From: Alisma plantago-aquatica
Lineage: Eukaryota; Streptophyta; Magnoliopsida; Alismatales; Alismataceae
Length of the DNA: 64,000 bases
Reading direction: 5' to 3'
Assembly: GCA_963693085.1 (NCBI GenBank)
Contig: OY856410.1
Location: 1,396,827,363 to 1,396,891,362 of the forward strand
In this document: piece after piece, positions 54,795-64,000 of the stretch
How positions within the stretch are numbered: position 1 is the first letter of the stretch
Layout of the letters: each line of letters starts with the position of its first letter
Program-made: the position numbers and the translations under genes
Notes under the pieces: generated by a model
Seen by the model: only the letters and a program-made list of their open reading frames with translations
What the model was told of the DNA's origin: nothing
The model's database searches: none

Positions 54795-57700
54795 TGTAAT
54801 GACCGCTATCAAACTGACAACATAATCGTACAAAACTATACAGAATTAATCATTAATAGTGGATTACCGAAAATCACTAAAAATTAAAACCTTTTTACCA
54901 AGAGATCCATTACTAGGAAACTCTTTTTAAAAAGAACCAAACTATATATATACATCATGGTTCACTTGTACATATATTATTTCATCACCTTGTAAGGATT
55001 TGAGATAACAGTTGCTCTACCAAAACATACATAAAAGCAACATCATACATCGTGGTGTACTAGCCAAAATCTCAAATTGATTACAAAACTACTTAGGCTC
55101 TATCTCCCAAAGGACCTCAGAGTACATGGACGACGTATAGGACTCTATATCTACACAACACATAACATCACATTCAACATGTGTTGTTACCGATGTCCTT
55201 GATATTGTTTCCTGACTTCTACTACACCATCTCTACTTCCTCGTGCACGTCCACCTAAAAAGTTTTGGAACCCACAAGGTGAGACAACTTGTTCCAATGA
55301 GAGATATAACTCTCCTCCAACAGTATTATTATCAGAGTAAATCTTATAAATGAGAGCAGAAGAAACATATATTGAATTAAACAAGTATAATTGTTGATTA
55401 TATGTAGAGTAGAGCAATCTCATCTTCTTATTAATTTAGATATCTACAATTGAGCAATAGATCATTCAGTCACTTTTAAAAGGAATATGAAAAACATGTA
55501 TAACTATTATAAACTAAACATTATAAAAAACAAAGTAAAGCTTCAACCAATGTTTCTATATTTGATCCTTAAACAAATACGCTACACGGCTGATTACATC
55601 TTTAAACATTTCATCTTATTATGCCATACGAAGATGGGAATATACCTTCCATCTTCAACCGGCCACTATGAAGTAAAGCATCAGTGTCATATAGGTCTAT
55701 GGAAGAGACGGAATCCACGACCTCTCCTTTCTCAATCAGTACAAGATTATTGGCAGTGACATTATGAGTCAAACTGATTGATATCTAGCATGGTGTATAG
55801 AGGATCTTCTCTATATAAATACAATGTGTAGCATGTTCTCTTATTAGGGTATGACCCATAATCAATCTTGATTATATCAGGGCATTGTCTGTAACCAATC
55901 CTGATTGTTTATTGAGTCACGGTACAACTGCACTCTTGTTAGGGTATAACCCATAGTCAATCCTAATCTTTAGGGTATGGACCATAGCCAATCTTTCTAG
56001 TTAAGGATACAAGGATATTTCAACTTGCACCCTACATATTTAATAATATGCATTTCGAGTGAAACTCATTTCACCATTCATCAAATCCTAACATTGAATG
56101 GATCTATGGCCATGGCAAATACATTTTTAATTTACTTGATAGATTAAGTGAATTGCATCATCTTTTAACATCAATCAAGTTACTAACATGAATTATAAAT
56201 AAATTCTACATAAAAAGGTGTAACATATCTTTTAGGAAATCTTGTATCAATTGGAACATATCTTGTTATACTCATCCTGAGATCTCAGTCCCCTAAACAC
56301 TTTATTGGGAATTTCATCTCTTTAACATTATCATAATCATGATCATATGTTTGGGCATCAAACCCTTAGTTTATTATTTAAACAATATCACCTCGCATTA
56401 GGCAATAACCAACTGAAGGTCATCAGACCCATATGTAAATCATTCTTGTTGTTCAAGTATATCAGATGGCTCACCAGGCCTTATATAATTTGTATTATGC
56501 TAAATCATCATAGCTCATACCTGGATATGTTCATAATACTTGCATGGTTAGGATTTCATAGAAAATGCAATATCAAGTAAATATCATGACCTTGTCATAA
56601 AGAGAATTATTCAAATCGCAACCCTCTCATAATTAGGGTTAAGGTTTTCCCTTGTAACTAACTTAGGGTTTCCAAATGCATATTTATCCATCAAACCCTT
56701 TATTCACATTATAAGAGCTATATAATTGCCATAAATGTTCAAGCATACTCTATCAAATATTAACAATTGATTATCAACATGATATAACACCCTTCCCAAG
56801 TGAACAATACAAGTTTATCTTTCATCCTTGCTAGGATATTAACTTCAATCATTCTTATTACATTTATTTACTCTTCTTTAAGGTTATCAACCTACACTAT
56901 TAAAGTATATTCATCTCTTTACTTTCATGATGCATTCATTGATTATATTTAAGATGTGTCATCCTACACTCACCAAGGTGTATCATCCTTCATTCCTTAA
57001 GGTGTATCAACCTTCATTCCATTCTTTGTATCGTCCTAGACACATACTCATGTCGGCCAAGACACAACTACTTGTATCGACCAAGGCATATCAAATGATA
57101 TCGTTTTAGAGATGCTTAGAGTATTATCATTTGTATGGTGCTTGAGGTATATTGGCCATCGTATATGCTTGTTTGTGTCGGCCATACTATCATTAACTAG
57201 GATATCGGCCACCCCATCAACTTAGGGTATCAGACTCACCTACAACTAGAGTATCAGTCTCACCTTCAACTAGGGTATTGACCTCACCTTCAACTAGAGT
57301 ATCGACCTCACCTTCAACTAGGGTATCGACCTCACCTTCAACTAGGGTATCAAACTCCTCAATTAAATGGTGTATCAGTCATTCAACTTCATCTAGGGTA
57401 TCAGCCTAGCTATCCCTTTAAGTATCAACCATTGCCCAATATAGGATATTGGCCTCTAGGGTTTGTTTTGTACCGGGTGAACCCTCAACAACACCTTACT
57501 TTCTTTCAACTATTGACTTCACCATTAGTTGGTATATCGGCCATGGCTTTAAAGAATGTATTTCCCATACTTTCACAAAGTATGTCGGGCTAAGGTGTCA
57601 CCCATTACACATGGGTTGGGTAAAAGGGATATCAGATTTAGGGTTAGGACTTGACCATATCGAACATCCATGTCATGGTGCAAACATATGTATGTGTTGA

Positions 57701-59126
57701 CTTGGATATCTCATAGATATCGGCCTACCTTATCCTTAGCATTTAGGTGATAAGTTAAACAATTAAGAGGACAGTAGTTCTACTCATATTACAAGCCAAA
57801 AGGATAGGAGTTCATGTGTATCGGTTCTCATACCTATACCTTTGTCTTGGGTTAGGGTTTTGACAAATCAAAATCGGTTTTTGCATATCAGTTTCATCAT
57901 CTTAAAGTTCAAAAATCTTCATCCATAAATACTCTAATTCATAGATAACATCCCCATACATCCATCTGTACTCATAGAACCATCAATCAAATAAGAGAAA
58001 TTGAAGTAGAAAAGGAATCACTAAGTATTGCATGATAGAAGGTGAATAATAATAAAATTGGGTTCAAGTTATATAATCCACCTCAAAATCAACTCAAGAG
58101 CTTCAATCTTCAAAGCTCGACATTCCCAAGGTTGAAGATGACTTATCATAAGTCCAACACTCGATCACAACACTTCTCTATGAAAGAAGATATCATAGTT
58201 AGGAATTTGGTGAAGAAAGAAGAGAAGGAAAGAATCATGATCTGAGAAGCATAGTCTTTCCAAGGTTGAATACGATCATGGCTTCACCTTAGGAAAGATG
58301 CTCAGCCTTCTCTTTGCTTCTTAAGCTCCTAGAATTGTCCTTCAAGCAACATATAGTAAAGGAGTTGAAAGGTTTACTAGGAGGTGGAAAAGAGAGGTAT
58401 ATATAGTTGAGGTTTATGAAAGAGAGTATGTATAAGGTGTCATCACCATGTACACTTGAGTGACATGTGTCCATGCATGGTAAATTCATGCAACCATAAT
58501 TATCTTTCCATGCAAATTCTTGAGGATAATCCATAGGCATGATATCAGCCATTTGGGTATCTTGCTTGATAAGATATCATCACCCAATCTTACTTTATAT
58601 GCAAATCGATACCACTTTTGCAAGGAACATGCAAACTGATAGGTTTCACCTACTTGAGGTGCTTATCCCATCATGAACACTTTCAAAGGTTAACAAACTG
58701 ATATGGGGCCTCTTGTATGACTTCCAAGCTGATAGGTACTCCCATATACACGTCAAAACTCTATACAACCTCATCTAAGGTTCAAAACACTCAACTCTTC
58801 TTTGGTTCTTTCACCACAAAGAGTGTTATCATTCAACCAAGACTCAAACAAGGTACCCCCTTCTTTCTCTTTCCTCTAGTTGATACTAAGAGAGAGAAGA
58901 GACATTGTAAAGGTGATAAATTGCACATAAACCCCTCATTTGGGTGAATTGCAATTATTACCAAAGTTATCATATAAAGCAAAAACATTTTGTAAATAAG
59001 TTCAAAATTGAGAAATAAACTCTTCTAAAGTCTTAATTACTTTTCAAAAGATTAAGACAAGGTTCTAAGGAACTTACTTAGGCAAAGCTTCTAGGGTTAT
59101 CCCAAACCCAGGTCAAGGGTGTTACA
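54795..59126 (-). repeat. 3' LTR of element F
   Basis: 4332 bp; on the minus strand TGTAACACCC...GGTCATTACA. A TATA box, CTATATATAC (minus strand), lies at 58398-58407, leaving about 3.6 kb of R/U5. The U5 is rich in GTATCGGCC/GTATCAACC-like words (about 56960-57730) and contains a 24-bp tandem array. Small frames on either strand lack domains. Confidence 0.85.
57233..57352. repeat. 24-bp tandem array in the F LTR
   Basis: About five units of CTCACCTTCAACTAGGGTAT plus four bases, with the last three nearly identical and the earlier ones diverged. Confidence 0.85.
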
Positions 59127-59165
59127 AGTTATCAACCCCTAACAAAGATTTCGTCCCCAAAATCT
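59127..59165 (-). promoter_or_regulatory. Polypurine tract region of element F
   Basis: On the minus strand, TTTTGGGGACGAAATCTTTG then TTAGGGGTTGATAAC precedes TGTAACACCC. The GGACGAAAT block is the usual marker next to the 3' LTR of these elements. Confidence 0.75.
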
Positions 59166-62100
59166 TAAGAGAAAATAGTAGGGTACTTCCTCCTCATCTC
59201 TTCCTCTAGCTCCCATGTGACTTCTTCAATGCCACGATGATGCCAAAGAACTTTCATAAGCACTATGTCTTTCTTTTATAACTTCTTGATTCTTCTATCA
59301 AGAATCAACACTGGACCTTCCACATAGGATATATCCTCATCTAATTCTACCTCTTTAGGTTGTAACACAAGATCTGTATCACGGTGACATTTTCTCAACA
59401 TAGATACATGAAACAACGGATGTAGTCTTTGCAACTTAGGTGGAAATTCCAACTTATAGGCTACCTTTACAACACGTGCTATCACCAGATAGGGTTCCAT
59501 AAATCTAGGAGCCAACTTACCCTTCTTCCCAAATCTGAGAAAACTTTTTCAAGGAGAAACCTTGAGATACACTCTATCTCCTACTTGGAATTCTAAAGGT
59601 CTACGATGATTATCAACATATGATTTCTATCTGTCATGTGCATCCTTTAATTGTTGTTGTATCACTCTAATCTTTTTTGTTGTATGTTGTATAAGTTCAG
59701 GACCAAGAAGTTAGTATTCTCCTATTTCATACCAGCATAACGGAGATCTACAACATCTACCATATAATGCTTCATATGGTGCCATATCAATGCTTTTCTG
59801 ATAACTGTTATTGTAAGAAAACTCTATCAAACTCAAATGTATATCCCAACTTCTTAAAGAATGAAGAACACATGCCCTAAACAAGTCTTCTAAAGTCTGT
59901 ATAGTCCTTTTAGATTGTCCATCTGTCTAAGGGTGGAAAACAGTACTAAACTTTAACTCTGTACCCAAAGCTGTATGTAATCGCTCCCTGAAGCAACTTG
60001 TAAACTGTGGACCTCTGTCAGACTCAATTGTTACTGGGACTCTATGTAACCACACTATCACATCTACATATGCTTGTACAAGTTTCTCAGTAGTGTATGT
60101 TGTCTTAACAAGAAGAAAATGTGTCGATTTTTTCAGCCTATCAACAATCACCCAAATGGAATCGTAAGCCTTGGCTGTTCTAAGCAAATCAACTATGAAA
60201 TCCATTGTCATGTGATCTCACTTCCACTATGGTATGGGTAATGGTTGTAATGTTCCTATCAGCTTTTGGTGCTCAGCCTTAACTTGATGACATATTGGGC
60301 ATTGCATAACAAACTTGGCTACATCCTTCTTCAAACCATGCCACCAATACATATCCTTTAGATTGTGATACATTTTGGTACTTCATGGATGCATAGCAAA
60401 CATAGATGAGTGAGCTTTTTCCATAACTATCTTCCTTAGGTCATTAACATTAGGTACCACGATTCTACTATGGTAACAAATTGTTCCATCTTCTGACTCA
60501 TGAAAGCCATCCCGCTTCTCACTGCCATATTCTGATATGATCTGTTGTACCACAGTATCAGCCTATTGTGTTTCTTTAATCTGTTGTCTCAATGTAGGTT
60601 TTACTTGCATTTGTGCCAACAATCCAACTAGCAAAGATACTTCCAGATGTACATTCATCTATCTTAAGGAAACTAGCATTTCCCTCTTATGACATACCAA
60701 AGAGTTCAATTGTGTTTTACCTGTGAATGAAGATGACGACATTCTGCTTAGCACATCTTGCACCACATTAGCCTTTGATAGTCAATCGTGTAATCATAAT
60801 ATTTGATTAGTTCCATCCAACGACGTTGTCTCATATTTAAGTCTTGTTGTGAAAAGATGTACTTTAAATTCTTATGGTCTATGAAAATCTGACACTTCTC
60901 CCCATACGTATATTGTCTCTAGATTTTCAAGGCATGAATCATTGTAGCCAATTCAAAATTGTGTGTAGGATAATTCTCCCCATGTTTCTTAAGTTGTCAA
61001 GAGGCAAAAGAAATCACACGTTTATCCTACATCAACACACATCCTAAACCATTCTTCAAAGCATCGCAAAAGGCATGTATCATTTTCCTTATTTAGGTAA
61101 CACTAACACCGGTATACTGGTCAACTTTTCCTTCAACAACTGGAAAGAGTGTTGACACTTATCATTCTAGACAAAAGGAACATCCTCCCTGGTTAACCTA
61201 GTTAGGGGTAATGCTATAGAACTGAAGTCTTTGATGAATATTCTATAGTAACCTGCCAAACCTAGGAAATTGTGAATCTTTGTTGGTGTCTTGAGTTGTT
61301 CCCATTCTAAAATAGACTCTACCTTTTTAGGATCAACACAAATACCTTTAGTAGATATGATATGTCTTAGAAAAGATACTTTTGACAACCAAAACTCACA
61401 CTTGCTAAACTTAGCATGTAGCTTGTGTTGTCTCAACAGAGTCAATGCTTGACGAAGATGTTGTTCATGTTGTTGGTTGTCTCGACTATATATTAGAATG
61501 TCAGCTATAAAGACCATTATAAACTGATCAAGGAATGGTTGGAACACTCTATTCATTAGATCCACGAATGATTCTGGTGCATTAGTTAGTCCAAATGACA
61601 TAACTATAAACTCATAATGACCATACCTAGTCCTGAAGGCTAACTTGGGTATGTCTTCCTTAATTTGTAACTAATGATATCCTAACCTCATGTTATCTTA
61701 GAGAACATTGTTGCACCACAAAATTGGTCAAACAAATCATCTATCATTGGCAGAGGGTACTTGTTTTATATTATCACCTTATTCAACTATCTATAATCTA
61801 TACATAACCTCATAGATCCATTCTTTTTCTTTACAAAAAGTACCAGAGCACCCCACGGTGATGTACTTGGACGGGTAAAACCTTTGTCAAGTAACTCTTG
61901 TAATTATTTCTTTAATTATGCCATCTCATCTGGTGCCATCCTATAATGTGTTTGAGCTATCAGTTGCATACTGGGAACTAGATTGATCTCGAAATCAATC
62001 TCTTGGGGTGGAGGAACACCATGAAATTCCTTAGGAAGCACATCCTTAAACTCCCTGACAATTGGCACTTCTGGAATACTAGGACTTTCTACCTAGGTTT

Positions 62101-62640
62101 CCATCACATGTGCTAAGAATGCCTCACACCCATGTTACAACAGTCTCTCAACTACCATTACCGATACTAGACATGTTGGAAGAATCTTCCCATCTCCCTG
62201 AAAGATCCATATCTTACTACCATATGTGAACATAGCTTGCTTTGAACCAAAATCCAAGACAACCTTATACTTTTCCAAGGTGTCCATCCCAAGGATTGCA
62301 TCAAATACATGCATCTCAAGTGGTATAAGATCCACTTGAATGTTGTGTTTCGAGAGTGAAAGAACACATAGGGAACATACCTCTTGTAATACTACGGAAC
62401 CAACTAATAGAGTTTCTAACAGCAAGTTATCCGTTCTATGACTAACAGAAAAAAAAAGACAATTATGTATCACTTCTCGAGTGATAAAGGAGTGTGTATC
62501 ATCCGGGTTAATCAAAACAGATATGAAGCAAGATGAAGACATATCAGAATGCAATAATTCCATCTGACCTGTCACAAATCGTGGGTTGACTACTGCTTCT
62601 GACTGACGCATAGCATAGAATCTCAACATTGCTTATTTCC
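59166..62640 (-). pseudogene. pol: Pol of element F (protease, RT, RNase H, integrase, chromodomain), decayed
   Basis: The protease lies in an open frame (62629-62135) with INPDDTHSFI in place of the usual D-x-GATHSF form. RT follows with several stops; its catalytic box reads FIADILIYS instead of FIDDILIYS (61500 area), removing an essential Asp. RNase H is recognisable from IFIDHK-like and YGEK-like words at about 60880-60930 but is full of stops. Integrase shows MDFIVDLL and ESDRGPQF (60211-59927), then [12 protein letters not shown], where the catalytic Glu has become Lys. A stop (TAG) stands just before it. The chromodomain tail, VLWHHRGIEEVTWELEEEMR, ends near 59166 after one stop at about 59276. 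Confidence 0.85.
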
Positions 62641-62645
62641 GACCA

Positions 62646-63811
62646 TGTCCTCTGTTACCTTGTGTAGATGAACCTACTTGAGATGTGTGTCCACATCCTC
62701 TTGCACGACTACTGAACTGTTGCCTCTAAGATCCTTGTTGACTCTGTCTTGGTGGTTGGGTTACCTCAGTATCTCCTATTGGACAATCCCTCATCAGATG
62801 TCCTATCTGCCAACACTTGTGGCAAGTTCTGTTCTCTTATTGTGATCTAGACGGACTTGTCACTAACATCGATGTCGTACTTTGGGCTCCAGGAGGTAGA
62901 AAATTACAAACTCTACCCTTACTTAACGTCCACTGCGTCTGAGCACTGAACCTCTATGGTGATAATGACATAGAAAACCTTAGTTTCTTATAGCTTCTGG
63001 ACCTTTGTCCTTGGACTGGGTAGGTCCTTTCCTAAAATTTTCCTCATGTTTATCAGTTATAGACCTTTCTATACTCCTAACTGATTCCACAAATGTAGTA
63101 AATCTCTCCCTATTCTCCAGTGCAGCTGTAGGTGTGGTCAACTCAATGTTCAGACCCATTTCAAAACGTCAAATCCTCTCTTGGTCTCTTGTAGCCATGT
63201 GAAGACAAAACCATAAGAGCTCCACGAACCTGTCTTCTTACTCATTAATCTTCATAGGCCCTTGTCTAATCTGTTCAAACTGTGTGATTTTCTCATCTAG
63301 GTACGTACGAGGAAAGTACTATTGGTGAACTCACGTCAGAATTCTTTCCATAGATCTCAACATTAGGCCTTTTCTCCTCTTCAATGGCCCACCAATGGTC
63401 AGCACTTCCCTTCAACAGGTACACATCATGCCTAACTTTGTCAGTTTTTGGGATTCTAAGGATTTTAAGAGATTTTTCTAACTCAATGAGCCACATATCT
63501 GCATCTGATGAGTCAGTTGTTCGAGCATATTCTATGGCTCCCACATGGCGTAGCCGTTTAAAAGTCTTACCAGAGCTTGAAGGTTCATTGGGAATTAGTG
63601 CCCTAGGGGGTGGTACTGGTATCTTGTCTGCCATATGTGTTACTATTGTCATGAAGTGTCTAAATAGAGTATGCAAAGTAGGGTTCTCTAGCATAGTCTA
63701 ATCCACCTGGGGATTCTCATGCACTGGTTCTTCTCTTGCCTGTTCCCTTGCACCTCTTCCTGGTGCAGCAATGTTGCTCTTAGCAACACGTTCCTCGTGT
63801 TCTCCAGTCAT
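62646..63811 (-). pseudogene. gag: Gag of element F, decayed
   Basis: ATG at 63811 opens MTGEHEERVAKSN, with TAG after about 38 codons. The main frame (63694-63293) contains FKRLRHVGAIEYARTTDSSD, WLIELEKSLKILRIPKTDKV and DVYLLKGSADHWWAIEEE, typical of gypsy gag. It then breaks up. A zinc knuckle, CHKCWQIGHLMRDC, is readable at about 62780-62825, followed by a Gln/Ser/Gly-rich spacer leading to the protease. It once made the capsid protein. Confidence 0.8.
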
Positions 63812-63908
63812 CTTTGAGCTTTACTTCTTCTTCTATATAAGTAGAAGTCACTATAAGATAAACTAGAGGATACTATAACAGACACAACGACCTTAATCCT
63901 TCAAAAAT
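63812..63908 (-). other. Element F leader without a recognisable primer site
   Basis: On the minus strand the bases after the LTR end read ATTTTTGAAGGATTAAGG. The tRNA-Met match TGGTATCAGAGC seen in B is absent, so the site is mutated, deleted, or uses another tRNA that I cannot name. Confidence 0.5.
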
Positions 63909-64000
63909 TGTAAAGACCGCCATCAAACTGACAACATAATCGCACAAAACTATGCTGAATTAATCATTAACAGTGGATTACCGAAAATCGCTAAAAATTA
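63909..64000 (-). repeat. 5' LTR of element F (inner 92 bases)
   Basis: TGTAAAGACCGCCATCAAAC and onward match 54795-54886 with few differences; the rest is beyond the right edge. Confidence 0.9.

Larger units (their letters stand above)
54795..64000 (-). mobile_element. Element F: chromodomain Ty3/gypsy element (Tekay/Del type), 5' LTR cut by window edge
   Basis: On the minus strand: 5' LTR end at 63909, gag, protease, RT, RNase H, integrase and chromodomain, polypurine tract, and 3' LTR 59126-54795. The order RT-RNase H-integrase, the GPY/F-type tail LAPRFMEPYLVIARVVKVAY and a C-terminal chromodomain identify a chromovirus, most like Tekay/Del. Both LTR inner ends share TGTAA(T/A)GACCGC(T/C)ATC. 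Left flank GTTAT (54790-54794) is the likely target duplication; its partner is outside. All coding parts are decayed. Confidence 0.88.

Overview
The window is repeat-rich nuclear DNA from a flowering plant. The evidence is Sirevirus-type Ty1/copia elements with an envelope-like gene, long-LTR Ty3/gypsy elements, plant L1-type LINEs and a PIF/Harbinger DNA transposon, with spliceosomal-type introns in the transposon genes. I cannot place it as monocot or dicot. I recognise no host gene; every coding region I can name belongs to a mobile element.

Layout, left to right. (1) 1-9416: Sirevirus-type copia element A, plus strand. Its 5' LTR and gag start lie left of the window. Gag and pol share one frame, an envelope-like gene follows, and the 3' LTR is complete. 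(2) A sits inside the 5' LTR of element B (9417-25597), a gypsy element with roughly 3.4-kb LTRs, a tRNA-Met primer site and a decayed gag, but no pol. (3) B's 3' LTR is split by an 8.8-kb PIF/Harbinger transposon (13620-22432). It has 18-bp terminal inverted repeats, an apparently intact two-exon transposase, two SANT-domain genes (one broken), two GRF-like zinc-finger genes and one unknown gene. (4) B is itself inserted in the gag of an older, pol-less gypsy element C (25598 to about 29450). (5) About 29450-44028 is a second Sirevirus copy, D. Its 5' half is inverted relative to its 3' half, and both junctions map to the same point in the integrase. A full-length LINE (35161-40144) lies in D's RNase H domain. 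(6) 46011-49384 is a solo gypsy LTR on the minus strand. (7) 51780-53720 is a decayed minus-strand LINE, next to a copia-like LTR fragment whose relative lies at about 32570-33010. (8) 54795-64000 is a minus-strand chromodomain gypsy element F with 4.3-kb LTRs and heavily mutated gag-pol, running off the right edge.

Nesting gives a relative history: C is older than B, and B is older than both A and the Harbinger element; D is older than its inversion and than its LINE insertion. Two features most merit a second look. One is the multi-gene Harbinger element, where five downstream reading frames each have a splice-acceptor-like sequence just before the ATG. The other is an array of short palindromes in the B LTRs, one of which shows a compensatory stem change between the two LTRs. 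Recurrent TCGGCCGA hairpins and a conserved gag/pol stop codon in the two Sirevirus copies are also unusual.
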